Assembly: GCA_013397435.1 (NCBI GenBank)
Contig: VZRG01000289.1
Coordinates: forward strand, 1-64,000
DNA: 64,000 bases
Direction of reading: 5' to 3'
Source of the DNA: Erythrocercus mccallii
Taxonomy: Eukaryota > Chordata > Aves > Passeriformes > Dicruridae
The notes under the pieces were generated by a model. The model made no database searches and was not told the origin of the DNA. It worked only from the letters and a program-made list of their open reading frames with translations. Both the position numbers and the translations under genes were made by a program. Of the stretch, positions 11,901-24,826 are shown one piece after another; the first letter of the stretch is position 1, and every line of letters starts with the position of its first letter.

Positions 11901-13699
11901 TAGGATACAAATATCACCAACCATGCAAAATTCGAATCGTATGTCTTTCTATGCTGCCTTTGGCAAGGACCAGTTTAAGTTGAAGGTAACATTAAATAGA
12001 TCAAGAGTGTGTGTGCAACCATGGCAACACAAACTGAAGTATAAAACTAATATGAAATTTTCAAACTGTTGGACATACTAGAAATTTCTGCCTCATTTCT
12101 GCCCAGCATTCCTCCCGACAACTCCTGCATCATACAGCAACCACAGCCCAGAAGGGTGTATGGAGAGGCTGTCATTTGGGTCAGTGAAGTGTTCACAGGA
12201 CAAAGACAGTGATTTTACATGCCATTGTCACCCACCAAAAACATGCTTGTTTTATCAGAAGTGCCTGGGCACCAAAGACAACCTCACTGGTTCATTTGGA
12301 GATTTCAAGGCAAATGCCTAATACCATAAGGCAAATAGCAGCCACTGAATGGGAGACAAACTCAGCAACTGTTGGGATGAGAAGGATGGAGAGCAGCGTG
12401 TCAGGTCACCTCTGACAGCGGTAGCAGCACCATAAGGAATATGCAGCTATCTGTAACCACCATGGTCTGATGCACACCAAGAAATAAAACAGAGGAAAAA
12501 CCAGCTTGATACATGAGTATGGATGAAATTAAGTATCAGATCCTAAAACATGATACATTTTGGGTAACAGGAAAATTATGATTTTGACAACATGCTGCAG
12601 CTTTGTGAAGAAATTGAAAGCAGGTTCTTGGGTAGGATGCAGAACAGATTGGACAGATGGGACAGTGAGGTATTTGGATAACTGTCTCTGTCCTTCACAC
12701 ATGAGGTGTCTGAAGCAGTGTGTAATAACAAAAGCAGCCTTCATCAGCAGAGTCCACTAATTGGTCCTGAAGACCAAGGTTCTGCACTCTCTGAGCAGCC
12801 TCCCTAACTGGGAAATCACTTCTGAAAACCTGAGCCCATGTGCACATTCTGTGAGTTAGATTACCCTGGGCCACCACTTAAAATATTGGTCTTGTCCATT
12901 TGAAAAAGAAAGAGCTCACATTAGAGATGACTACCCCCTGCTACACTCTTCTCCTCAGATTTAGAGTCCATTGGCAATAATTACTAATTATTCTTACTCT
13001 GCTTTACTCTTCATCATACTAATAGATGCCATCTTATTGTCACAAAACATGAACCTAGAAATGTCTAAAGAAGAAATAAAATTGCAGCCTTAAAACAATG
13101 TGATTGATATTAAGACAGTGTTGATTGATATTAAGAGGGCTCCTGACATACTGAAGAACCACTTGTAGACTTTGGGGACTTAAAATCATAAATTAGCAGG
13201 AAAGTTATATAAAACCAGTTAATATTAGATTAACGGGTAGTAAGACTGGGAAACTTTATCTAGAATAGCTTTGAAACTAATTTTAATTAAAATTTTTACT
13301 TATAACAAAGGAAAGTTGGAAAATTCTGGTTGTTGTCAAAAAAGGCATAAAGGAAGGATCAAGTGACTAACTACATGTAGCTGTATTTAAAAGTGGGTCA
13401 TTATGCATTTTCTAAATTAAAAATTAAAAGTAACATTTTTCACAGACTGTTACATATCTTCTAGCTGAAGATATTTTACACTTTAAGTTACATATGCAAT
13501 TTCATACTTCCTATTTTGTAAAAAGAAATAGCTAGTTTCCAAAAATGGCTAAACATGTAAAGACTATATTTACAGCTTGTGATGAGGTGAGAAGAAGCGA
13601 CAGAGGCTTTGACAATTTCGAGAGCAGGTACTGTGAATAAAAAAAAGTCCAGACTCTTTAGCTTTTCTCTCAGAGAAATGCAAAGAGCCCATAGCTAAT
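8977..13699. other. Long non-coding stretch
   Basis: About 4.7 kb of unique A/T-rich DNA. Frames reach at most 84 codons and have no recognisable content. A 15-base direct duplication (TGATTGATATTAAGA at 13101-13115 and 13122-13136) is the only local structure I saw. Small ancient repeats below my detection limit are likely. Confidence 0.5.
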
Positions 13700-13848
13700 A
13701 TGAGATGGGATATTAGCATCTCACATGTAAAATAAGAATGGCAGCTCCAGGCTACCTATAAGGTGTGAAGATTAATTAATGGATGTTTGCATTCTTTGTT
13801 GAAGATGTAAGATACTGTATAAGTGCTGAGCATTACTACAAAGAGGAA
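13700..13848 (+). mobile_element. MIR/CORE-SINE-like relic
   Basis: The stretch tracks the 3' half of a MIR-type SINE in order: 'ctcacatgtaaaataag' (13720-13736) like the consensus 'catctgtaaaatggg', a 'ctacctataaggtgtgaagatta' block like 'ctacctcatagggttgtgagga' (written here across a longer span), then a tail near 13820-13845 resembling 'gctatataagtgctaagtattatta'. The order of blocks is strong evidence even though each is diverged. Such elements predate the split of mammals and birds. Confidence 0.6.
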
Positions 13849-14999
13849 TTTTCAGACCTTGGTTAAGTTCAGTTTACATAGTATAAATGACTTCATATTT
13901 CTTCTAAATAATTCTCCACTACTTTTGCCAGTGCTTGTCACCATCTAACTGCAAAAGTTGAAACCTTGGCTATCTTAAAGGCAAGATGACAAAACTTTGC
14001 AAACTATTCATAATAATATATAACAAGACAGAACAGTGCAAGAAAGTATTAACCATGATGAAGGCCCTGAAGTGTGTTGCATTCTCTTAAAACTGATTCA
14101 TTCTTGCTGAAGGCTTTATATACATGAGAAAAACAAAAAAGGAAGAAAAGACCTAAAATTTATTAACTTCTGTCTTTCTAAAAATCAAATAAAGGAAGTA
14201 CTGGGAAAATCTAATCCAGTGTGTCCAGCCCTAGCCCCATTAAAGTCAACATGAAAACTCTACTGACAGCAGAGCAAAGGGGTCTCAGCCAATGCATCAT
14301 ATTTTTTTACCACAATTTTATTGAAGAAAAGCAAGTTATGCTAGATAACTACTCATAGGTGAGTGAAAACACTGAGGTGACAAAGGCAGCTGCCAATACT
14401 TGCTTGCCCAAGTTAGTAAAAAGGAAAGCAGATTTGTAAAAGTGCAGGAAGACCTAGCATTGACTGGAGATGAAAGGACTGGAGACATTAAATTTAGATA
14501 AAGGTAGAATCATATACTAAAGAAAACAGTTTTAATTCCATCTATACAAAAATAGGCTTGGCCAAGACAGTTCACTATCCAGGAAAGAGATATTACTATT
14601 ACATAGTTCTGGGAAATATCACTTGGGGAAAAGATTCTGGTATGTTTTAACTTCTTTTCAAACAGAAGCTCCAATGTTTCTACTGTGAACAGTAGAAATA
14701 ATCATTACCTATAAGAAAAGCCTTCGTTTAGGAATGAACAGAAGTCCATAAATATCCACATATACCCTGCTGCTTCACATATTGCTTGCTTTTATTTGGA
14801 CCAGTCATCTAAAAGAATTAGCGAAGAATTGGTCTGAATACACCTTGTGCTGGAGGATGACTGCTTTATTTTCACACAGACCTTTTGTTCGGTTTGCTTT
14901 TCCCTGCTGAGAGGATGTCCCATTTTCAGGAAGGCAATCTGCTTTTCAGCTGCTGCTCTCCTTGGAGAAGGTATGGCCTGGCAGCTAGGAGGTAACATC
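13849..14999. other. Non-coding stretch
   Basis: A/T-rich unique DNA with nothing recognisable. A faint SINE-like patch at 14,350-14,425 was considered and not called. Confidence 0.5.
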
Positions 15000-15450
15000 C
15001 TCGTGTGTCTCCAGCTGTCCACAGGAATTGCCAGCGTATGCTGGGGCACAAAACGGAGAGGGAGGATCGCGGCGGAATTTCTGGCTTCCTTCTGTCTAAT
15101 TGTGTTTTAATGATCTGACTACTGGTTATCTTGCCCATCAGCTGCCCTATGCAGAAAAACAGGCCCCATGAATCAGGCACATCATCTCAGCAGGGCAGGG
15201 CTATTTATGGACCTGAAATACGTAATTTAATAATACTTCAGGCCAGATTCTCAGCTGATGTGAACATGCACAGTCTCACTGAAGTCACTGGATCTTTTCC
15301 GACCAGCTTTAGGCAAGGAGCTGGCTATCTGTTCATAAGGATTGTAGAAAAGAGCCTTTATTTATACACTGTGCAAGAGCAGGAAAATCCTATATTCCCA
15401 CTGGGTTGTCTCACTGCATGCCAGTTTCTCAGAGCTCTGAGCTAATTTGA
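15000..15450. promoter_or_regulatory. Candidate conserved non-coding element
   Basis: Compared with its flanks, this segment has balanced base composition, few simple runs, retained CpGs (15062-15072) and homeodomain-type A/T cores in 'cgtaatttaataatac' (15220-15236). Such texture is common in constrained vertebrate enhancers. Overlapping frames of 84-104 codons on both strands show no protein family. This is a judgement from texture only; an alignment with chicken, turtle and mammal would confirm or reject it. Confidence 0.3.
15239..15294 (+). mobile_element. Possible ancient amniote repeat half-element
   Basis: The block beginning 'caggccagattctcagctga' and ending near 'cactgaagtcactgg' resembles one arm of an old palindromic amniote repeat whose consensus contains 'gccagattctcagctg' and 'cattgaagtcaatgg'. 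I do not recall its library name with certainty. It lies inside the candidate conserved element above, so it may be a co-opted repeat. Confidence 0.4.
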
Positions 15451-16302
15451 GGAAACTCAATTACAGAGAGTGTCATAGCTGCTAAAGGGTCTGTAATTCA
15501 TCACCTGCAAAACAAGGGTAGTCAACACTGAAAAATACATGAGCTCCTCTGAGTTTTTTGAGCCACTGGAGCAGTAGATCACAGCAGCATGTATTCCAGT
15601 TCCCTTCCCTTCCTTCCAAGTGAGCAAAACCAGGCTGTGAGCAGAACTCTTTCTCTGCAGAGACTCTGCCTCCTTTCTGTATCCTTTGCACAGCGGCATA
15701 GTTATTCCAGCAATCTTAGTGACACCTATTTAGAGCATTTTAACATCAAGGTCAATACCCTGGAAGGTGACACATGGGTGTTTAAAATCCTTGTGCAGCA
15801 GATACACTGGAGTAGGATCTCCATCTCCCTGATTTGGCAATCCCTAATTCCAGTCTCAGTTCAGAAGCCTAAATCAATCAAACCAGCAGGCACATTTGGG
15901 CCCTTCCTGCTAGAACGAGCTTCACAGGGACTAAGGCAAAGCCCGGTGTCTGAACATCAGCTTGTTTGCATGCACCCTTGATGCTGTGAGTCAGTCTGGT
16001 CAGGACTGCTGAGACAATGCTGAGAAGCAAATTCAGGCAGCTGAGGGACTTCAAAGTGGAAAAATAAGGCTCTCCACAGATGTCCAAATGTTCCAGATAC
16101 TGAGTCAAGAAACCTGATGATAGCCATTAAGACATAGGTCTCAAAATCCATTTTTGTGATTTTTAACAATGGAAATTATCAGTAGCTCAGGATTGAATCA
16201 TTGCATATGTTTAGATGCCCAGCTCTGGAAATTTTTCTCAACCTAGATTTGATATACCTGTAATTTGTATTCCACTAAAAACTTCCAGGCAGTTTTAGCC
16301 TG

Positions 16303-16333
<31 letters not shown>

Positions 16334-19300
16334 GCTAAGCTGTCAGTGTGGCAGAAAGAAAATACATTAAAATAATTTCTGAGCAAGTACTTCAAAATGA
16401 GATAATGCCACATCAACCGCAATTGTTATAAGAGGGAGGCTTTGTGGAGAAGTGATTCGATGAGAAGAAGCACACCTGCGACATAAAAGAGTTTTGTGGT
16501 GTTTTTTGTTTGTTTTTAACATACTGGTCTTTCACACTTGGAAGCAAGAAGGTTATGCTGTCATTATTTCAGGTGCATATTCAAAGCAGGGATTACATTT
16601 TTAAGCACAAGAATGAGTGGAAACCAAGGAGAAAGTGGGTTGCAAGAAATACTATGTGCTCTAATGCCAACTACTTGGACTTACTGAAGTACTTACAGGC
16701 TGTACTGTCAATTAATGGAATCAACAGGATGGTGTGCCCTGGGGCATGCCACATCTGGCACATGTTCTGAGGACAGTCTGATTCTCTCTCAGCATTGTGT
16801 ATGGCTCCACACATCTCTTTGTGAAAGCTCAAGGCTCAGTTTATACCATTATTAAACCCAAAAATATCTTCTCACACGCAGCATGCACAAAAAACAGTGA
16901 GAGAAAGCATAGGAAATAATCCATGACAAGAGAGCTGAAAGCAGAAAACCTTACAAATCAGCAACAGTCTGCTTGCCCCTATCCAAGTTCCCCCAAGTCC
17001 CGGTGTGGTGGTGGTGAGAATTTGAAGAGAAGATAAAGAGGTCTCATATTCATTGATGACCACAGAAACAATGACTTTCTCAGATTGGATATTCATGACA
17101 GCTGATGTGGTGATGAGAAAATTTATCCTGCCTTAAGAAATGTGCTTTGTATAGTTGGTGAACATGAGGTGGCAATTATAAATACTGAGGGATTTTTTTC
17201 TTCTGGGGTAAGTTTTGAAGAGCTTTCCAGAGAAAGCTGTCACTGCTACATTAATATTTTCACCTTTAGATTCAATTGACCTGACTCTGCTTGAGGTAAG
17301 AGATGTGAGAGTCAGTAGAAACACCACCTGGATCAATGTGGTAGGAAAGTTGAACCTGGTAGCCAATATCAGATGTTAGGTGAAACACCTTGTACTCAGA
17401 AATATTTTTAGTACCTCTTTCAAATCACTTTAGATGATGTTTGAAGTAAAGCTATTGGCACCTTTCTGACATAAGGATGTATCTATGTTGATGAGCCTGC
17501 ATCTATTTTTGTCAACGTTAGTAGCAAAACATGAGAATTTTACAAGTGGTAAAGGTGGTTTTGATTTAACACAGATTTTTCTCTAGTGCTGAAAAAGGTG
17601 TTAAAACAGACTTAAGCACTCTCATTTTTAAAGTAGCTATTTTGCGTTAAGCAGTCCTGTTTAAATGAAAGTCATAAATTTTGCATGTGCTCCTGCTGGC
17701 TATTAGCTTCTAGTTAGTAGATTCTGAATTACCTTCCGAGACTGAAATGCTTATGTGGGTCACAGTTCATAATATTGCTTATTCAGCTACACCTCTGTAA
17801 TTTGAGCTAATTGAGTTAAGTAATAGTGTCACAGGACTTTCATACAGAGTTTCTGCTCTGGCTGTAGTTACTTGTTGTCAATTATCAACTCACACTAATC
17901 ACTATTATTGTCAAAACTGACATTAGTGTATGGCAGTATTTATCTTACTCCAAAAGGTTCATTTACATGTGGTATCTATTCTCTGCATTCATACCTTATT
18001 CCCATTATTTGAAGTGTTCCCACCTACCCTCCCCCATTCTATCCTTTCCTCTTTCTGTTATTAGCCACAGCACTCTTTCATGATTATTTTTTAATTTATA
18101 GTATTAACCCCATTATTTTTAGCACTGATTAACAAATGTGGGTTCCCTAGCAGTCTGCTTTCCTCTTCTTCTCCTAATCAATCATTACCATAATAGGCTT
18201 TTTGTTACTCTGAATGCCTGCTCTGCACATTTTTCCAGCGAAGGTGCTGGAGAGTCTAAAAAGCCTCTCAGCAGAGAACTGATCTGCTGAAGTCCAAAGG
18301 ATCAGCATCGTCTCATTGGAAATGAGAGAAAGGAATGGCTGATTGTGGCTTTATCTTGCACTACCCTGCTGAAGCTTTCAAATTTTCTTACAGCTGCTGC
18401 TGCTGATACAATATTGGAGAAGATTTTACAGCAGCAGTATATTGATGCTATAAATAAGATCAAACAGTACTCCTGTTAATGATGAGGCTTAATAAGGAAG
18501 AAGACATAAAAAAAACCCCTATAGTGTTACTACAGTTTGTTTATTCTCTTGCTTCCTACAGCTCTCTTCAATATTCCATTTTTCTTATGATTCTTTGTTA
18601 TGACTTTGATACACTTAGATATCTGGCTTTCTTCTAGGCCTTATTTTATATTAGACTTAGATTACTTATACTCATGCTATATGGACAATATTTGTTTTCC
18701 CATACCTTCCCTGTTCTTTATTCTTTCCATATCTCTTTTTTCTGCTTCTGCCTTGCTGCATGTCTCTCCAAAGTTCTATGACATTTGCTGCCTTCTAGAC
18801 TGCTTTATCTGTTCATCTTCCTTTTAATTTCTATTCCCAATCTTCATTCTACTCCTTTCTCTCTTTGGGTCCTTCCTATACAAGGTCTTTCTGTATTTCA
18901 TTCAGATTGCTGTATCAGAATACAGTCCCTAAACACAAGTATTATAACCATAAATTAAACTCCCCCATCAACACAATTTCATATTGAATGAGAATTTGTC
19001 TGGCTGAATGTAGAGAATACAATTAGTTAGCCCTATCATGCAAAAATACAATCCGAAAAAAATTTAAGAATTACATCAAGATGAAGACGGTTGGATGTGT
19101 CCCCTGGACCATCATTTTCTTCCATCGAACACGCAATGCATGGTACCACAGCTCTCTCTTGAACATCTCATTTTCATTTTGCTGAAGGCCATGCCCTAAA
19201 CCACTACAGTTCATGTTTTTAAATCTGGCTTGCAGCCCACACTCCAGCTCACCTTTGCAGCAGACAGTATCTTTCCCTCCGGTCTTCCCGGTGGGCTTGG

Positions 19301-20867
19301 GAGGCACTACTTGCAGCTGAACCATCTGCAGTGCACAAGGAAGGTCTGCTGCTGATGGGATGTATGTGCAGAAATTTCGAGCCCTGACCTTTGCACTGGC
19401 ACTTGGCTGAACTCATCCTCCTCAGAGCCTCTGCCTGCAGGGCAGGGCAGCGCCCAAGAGCTTTTTCTCCTCCCTGCAGCAGGTGGGTAGCAACAGAAGA
19501 AGCTATGGCATTCACAAAGCACTGTAATCCTCCTTCCTGCTTGGGACTTCCAGAAACAGGTACAGAAGAGGTACACACAAAGTATTTCACAGTGTACTGT
19601 GAAGTTGGAAAAATAAGCCTACAGTCAGTGATATCCTGTCTGTACTGAAAGTGACTCCCTGGAACACTCACTGGCCTCCTGGCAGTATTTCTAATTTATC
19701 TCTGTACCTCAATAATTCACCACTACCCCAAGCCCATGCTGTTCCTACAGAGAACCCCCTTGCCCTTACACAGCTTCTGCCAGACAGCCTGACAGCACAA
19801 GTCTGAACTTTTCCCTACAAAAAAGAAAATGCTGCCTATTCAAGCACTGCATCAAGCACTTGGCTGTGTGGGTTCCTCCTTAGTGCAACTCCTCCCCAGT
19901 TCTTCACAGGCAATTGCTAAAAATAGCATTTTTGTTTCTTGCCTACTGTTTGGTCTTTGGATTTCTATTGTAGTTTTGCAAGCAGTCAGTTTGTAAGAAA
20001 CACCACTGAGAGACCCTGCATGAGTTCTCTCTGAGTATTGTGATTTAGAAAGCCTAAACAGAGCTGAAGGACCCAGTGATAAACCATACAGTCCTGGAGA
20101 CCAGACAGGGTCACCTCTGGATTTTCTGACTAATCAGCACTGGAAGGGGCAAAAACCTTACCTTTGATATACTGAAATCCAAGAGTTTTGTGTCAGTTTC
20201 CTCCTAATAAAGCCGTGACATTAAACATACCAATAATTTTGTCTTCCAAAGTGACCCTTATGTATCCAGCATAGCTGAGGGAAAAGGAGAGGAAATAACC
20301 TGCAACACAGATTGAACAAAGAAAGGCTCTGGAGATTTAGTGTGCAGCTTCCAATGTGAAGTGTCGTTTAGCAACAAACCTGACTTAAAATATCCCCGCT
20401 TTTATCACCTTTGTAGCTTGGTCCTGCTTCTGTATCTCAGCTAGACTGCCACCTCCACATAGAATTAATGCAGCTTTTAAGGGTGGAGACTGAAATAATC
20501 CAAGTTGAAAAACCCCTTGGGATGGAGAGAATGGTAGGGTGGGAAAGGTAACAAAAAAACTAGTGCAAAAATTTAATTGACATTGTTCATCTAGTAAAAG
20601 TTACTTTTGAGGGTTTATGATTTACAATTATTTTAGAAAATGCTTTGTTATTATTTATGGATTCTGTAGATTAAAGATTGTTGTAGAGACTTGCATGCTG
20701 TGATGAGAAGCTTTTGAAAATTACTTGAGAGTAGCAAAATTCCTGTAAACAGGTATTAGTTTTCAAATATACACCAATTGAAAAAGAAGAAAGGAGACAA
20801 GGCATTGAACACCACATGAAAAAGTGGTTTAAGTTTTGAAATTCAGAATATCACAGATTTTTTTCGT
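15451..20867. other. Long non-coding stretch
   Basis: Unique DNA containing a 31-base T-run with one C (16303-16333), a pyrimidine-rich region at about 18,540-18,900 and a somewhat G+C-richer patch at about 19,240-19,520. The 140-codon minus-strand frame at 19,249-19,671 and the 130-codon plus-strand frame at 15,589-15,981 have no recognisable domain or exon signals. Confidence 0.5.
16303..16333. repeat. Poly-T tract
   Basis: Thirty T residues interrupted by one C at 16315. Could be a poly-A tail on the minus strand, but no retroposed body is recognisable to its right, so I treat it as a simple repeat. Confidence 0.85.
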
Positions 20868-21684
20868 GCCGGGGGAATGAGTTTTTTCCCCTTGGAAAAT
20901 GGCCACTGTTCTTGTCCACTCACATGTGGCTGACAGTGGGGTGACACCTCCTAAATATGCAAATTTTGCTGGATTTCTCCCAAACCAAAGCTGCCAGAAA
21001 CTTGGAGACCCAAAGGCCACCTGTGAAATGACCCCAGACACTGGGGGAACGAGTTCTATTTCCCATTGAAAATGGCCACTGCTTGTGTCCACTCACATCG
21101 GACAACGGTGGGGTTCCAAGTTAAAAATTTGCAAACTTTGAAGGATTTCTCCCAAACCAAAACTGCCATCAACAAGGACTCTGTTGCACTTGGAGCTGCA
21201 AATACCACCTCTGAGCTGACCCCCAGACCCTGGGAAAATGAGTTCTTCTTCCCATGGAAAATGGCCACGGTTTGTGTCCACTCTCACTGGCCAAGAGAGG
21301 GTTGCTGCCTTAAAAATTTGAAAACTTTGGTGGATTTCTCCTAAACCAAAGCTTCCATCAGCTAGGTCTCTGGCTGGCCTTGGAGCCCCAAATGCCACCT
21401 CTGAGCTGACCACCAGACACTGGGGGAAAGATGTTTTTTTCCCCATGGAGAAAAGTCATTGTTCGCATCCAATCACACTGTGAGAGGTTGGGGCGCCGCC
21501 TCCTAAATTTGCAAACGACTCAGGATTTCTCCCAAACCAAAGCTGCCAGTGACTAGGGCTCTGGCTGTACTTGGAGCCCCAAACTCCGCCTCTGACCTGA
21601 CCCTGAGACACTGGGGGAATGAGGTTTTTGTTTTCTCATGGAAAATGGCCACCTTCACATTCACTTGCATGGTGCCATAAGCGC
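20868..21684. repeat. Tandem array of a ~190-bp unit, about four copies
   Basis: The landmark 'ggatttctcc' recurs at 20971, 21143, 21332 and 21523, and 'aaaatggccac' or its variant at about 20896, 21069, 21258, 21449 (diverged) and 21642. Spacing is 172-173, 189, 191 and 193 bases. The first unit is shorter because it lacks about 16 bases after the 'ccaaagctgcca' block. Each unit has the same order: 'aaaatggccac', a variable 40-base part, 'taaatttgcaaa', 'ggatttctcccaaaccaaag', 'cttggagcccc', 'cacctctgagctgac' and 'ctgggggaa'. The array stops part-way through a fifth unit near 21684. Copies differ by roughly 15-25 percent by eye. The minus strand stays open across several units (87-, 70- and 117-codon frames), probably because of the repeat's composition. 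The unit length is close to a nucleosome repeat and to some bird satellites, but I cannot name the family. Confidence 0.92.
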
Positions 21685-22229
21685 CACAATGACTGCAATT
21701 TTGTATTTTGTCAATTTTTTTGGAAGTCCTGGAATTTCTTTTAGTGTCTCCTTGTCTTTAAGTAGCTTTTGATTTTGCAGTGTTCCTGCCTGTCTGTTTT
21801 CCTTTTCTGTGAAGAGCTATAGAGACCCTACTGAAACTTACTAGCTCCATATCGGAAGAAAAGCAACTTTTCGAAGTTTGAAACATATATGAAATATTTA
21901 GCAAGCACCAAATCATTCTTTCTACAAAAAGATGTCTAAAGGGTAAGATTTGTTTCAGTATATTGCAAAACAGTTTCATATATATTAAATGGATTTTGCT
22001 AATTTGACCAAATATCAGATGAATAGGGCCAGTGATTCAAAAATGTTGCAGCTGTTCAAGAACTTAGGTGGTTTTAGCCCATTTGAATGTAGATGATTCA
22101 GCTGTGCAGAACATTTTTTTCCCTTTCATTTCCCTTTTCTTCATTACACCTTTACCACAACTTCATATCACATTAGAAGGATGTTTTATAATTTTGCCTG
22201 CTTCCTGGCACTTACTGAACCTTGATTTA
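21685..22229. other. Non-coding stretch after the tandem array
   Basis: A/T-rich unique DNA. Nothing recognisable. Confidence 0.5.
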
Positions 22230-22625
22230 CTCAAAATGTCTCTCTTGTGAAAGTAGGGAGGAGAAAAGGGCCTGCTGGAGGTTTTATAAAGATGCAGGCT
22301 CACAGGCTAGACACAGGAAAAATAGCAGCTCACTGCTAAGATTTAGGTTGCAGCAGCCTGAAGGGAGGCCACCGTTCAGGGAGAAAGTGAGAGGAGGCAC
22401 AAACGTGAATCCTGATCAAGGCAGTGAGTGACAGATGGCAGTGTCAGCCTCGCCCCATGGAACAGGAAAAAATATCGCTGTGAGACTTCCCAGGGACTTG
22501 TGGCAGCCACAGCCATGCCCGAGCCTGATGGAAGGGGAGTCTTTGTTTATCGAGACTGCGATCTATTTTGTTGTGCCAGGGTGACCTCCACAGCACTGAT
22601 GGTTCCAGCACAGGCTTGAAACCAG
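22230..22625. other. G+C-richer block of unknown role
   Basis: About 400 bases of higher G+C with scattered CpGs, containing a 'tgtttatcgagactgcgatc' stretch at about 22,543-22,562 that keeps three CpG or CpG-like positions. Short frames on both strands (63-69 codons) overlap. It may be a regulatory element or an unrecognised old transposon such as a solo LTR. No terminal repeats or target duplication could be identified. Confidence 0.3.
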
Positions 22626-24666
22626 AGTTTTGATACAAAGACATGTATAATTAAATGACATACCATAAAAGAAGGTAATTTTGAAGTCTATAATACAAAA
22701 GAGGATTATGGATCACTATACTTCAACAGGAAATTCATGGATATACCTCCCTGACATATCAATTTGGAGCCCATGCCTCTGGATGACTTTTCCCTCCCTG
22801 TTTTTTCCTCCAAGCATGGATGTCCTTTAGATGAAGCTGTAATAAAACTAATTTCTACCATCACCAAGGGCACTGCAGATGAAAAATGAGAATACAAGTT
22901 GAAATGAACATAAATATTAGATGCTAAAATATATCACTGTTCAGAATGCAATAGGGACTGAGCGTTGTGCTGTCCTGCATATATTCCGTAGCTTGTGACA
23001 AAATCATTTCTGTTTCTTTCAGGAAGATAAATAGGACATAGAGTTCAACCATATAATCAGTTAACATGTGTAGGGTATAGGAGAGAGTAGCATTTTCTCT
23101 TCCTGTATCAATCTTTATGGAAACAAATAAAGCATAAGAATTTCCAAACTAGCAAATGCCAAATGAGCTGTACTGAACCCCAGAATCAGAGTTTAGGCAC
23201 AAAATCAACACAATTCTGTTACCAAAAAAAGCGAAGGAAAATTGAAGATGAAATTTAAGAGCTTGATTTTCATAACGATTCTTTATAGCATGAAGCATGA
23301 AGTGGAGCCTTGTCAAGTTGTTTATTACCTGTGAGACTGGAGAGTCTTACAATGGCACTCAAATGACGTCTATCAGGATTTTGTTGGTTTGGATCTAAAA
23401 ATGATGCCTATCCTTCATATTAATTTCAGTTAACATTTAAGTCTGGCTATGGCACATGTATGGGATTGAGTCCCAAAAAGGCAATTAAAAAAATATTGAC
23501 CTGTGATGTATATTTTTTGCCAAGTAAAATGTATATAAATTACGTGAAAGCTTTTAGTCTATCTCACTGTACTACCTGTTACAAGTATTCTTCATTGTCT
23601 TTTATTTGGACTTGAAAAGAACAATTAAAAGCTTAAAAAGAACACCTAAACTTACTATTTGACCCATAAATGGATCATATTAATTTCTTATTATTTAAAC
23701 TTACTTTAATGCTTCTGTAATACAGTAGCATATACAAGAGGTTAGAAGAAAATAAGTTTGGAATAAGGATACTTATAGAAAAATTTCACATTTCCAAACT
23801 CACTATAGTATGAAGAATATTCATAATTTTTTTTGTTTTCATTTGTTTAGGTATAATTACTCTGGGAGATATTGTCATGTAGGAGAAAATACAACAATAA
23901 ACATGTTTAGGATGAAGAAGAGAGAATTTTCAGTATCATTTTCTTTGTGATTTATTTCACTATCAATGGGAACTTTTCTAGAAAACAAAAGGGAGCTGAA
24001 TATCTGTGCCAGCATCCTCAGATTATCCTAAGGAAAAAAGGTAGCACACGGATGGGTGGTCATGAAGTTCAACAAGGCTAGTGATGGGTCTGACTTAGGG
24101 CAGGCTTTTTTGGCTATATCTGGGCTCAGAAGCAGGATGAGTGCCAAGGTCCTTGGGTCTCCGTGGTTTCTGTCTGAATCCTTTGGTAATAAATACATTT
24201 AAGGAATCTAGTTGTTTGCATGAGGCAACTAAGCTCTGGCCACTCTTTCCTGTGCTGGATAGCACTTCCTGTATTTTGGAAGTAGAGAAAATTATCAGAG
24301 TAAAGAGGATAACTTAGGAACAAGACTCATAATAATGTAAGAAAGGTCCAGATTCTAGCCTATAATTACAGTTTTTAATGTGACTGCATGACACATTCAG
24401 GTGAAATAGGTTTTCAGCCAAACTTTGCTGTGCTGCCTTGGGCACCTTTGCTTACGTAGGTGACAGCAGTCTCAGACCCTGTCAGTATAGCAGGCTCTGC
24501 CAGCTCCAAAATGCTTTAAATATTAAAGTCTATTCAACCAGAAATTGAGAAAAAATTTTTAAACTTCTTTAGTCTGTAAAAGCTTTCCTGAACTAAATAA
24601 TCTAACCCTACTTTCTAGGTAGAAAGAGACTCAGAAGGAAAAAGGTGTTTGGGAAGGTCTGGATGA
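22626..24666. other. Non-coding stretch
   Basis: A/T-rich unique DNA with no gene or recognised repeat. Confidence 0.5.
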
Positions 24667-24826
24667 TAATATGCATTAATTTACAATTGTTAGGATTTAA
24701 AATAATTTGTGTGCACTCCTAAATGGTGTGAGGAATAGAAGAATAGAGCATAACACATTCCTCATGCCTGCTACGTGTCAATGTGACAATGTCACTCATT
24801 TACATGCTATTTGGTTTGTGTACTCC
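24667..24826 (+). repeat. Duplicated 160-bp segment, copy A
   Basis: Nearly identical to 26,777-26,940. The shared block runs from 'taatatg' to 'tttgtgt-attcc' and differs at only about ten positions by eye, including a 4-base insertion in copy B near the right end. Flanks on both sides are unrelated, so the boundaries are sharp. No terminal inverted repeats, poly-A tail or clear target-site duplication is visible. Confidence 0.93.

Noticed and set aside
14350..14425. Faint SINE-like patch
   Set aside because: Too few blocks in order compared with the copy at 13.7 kb.
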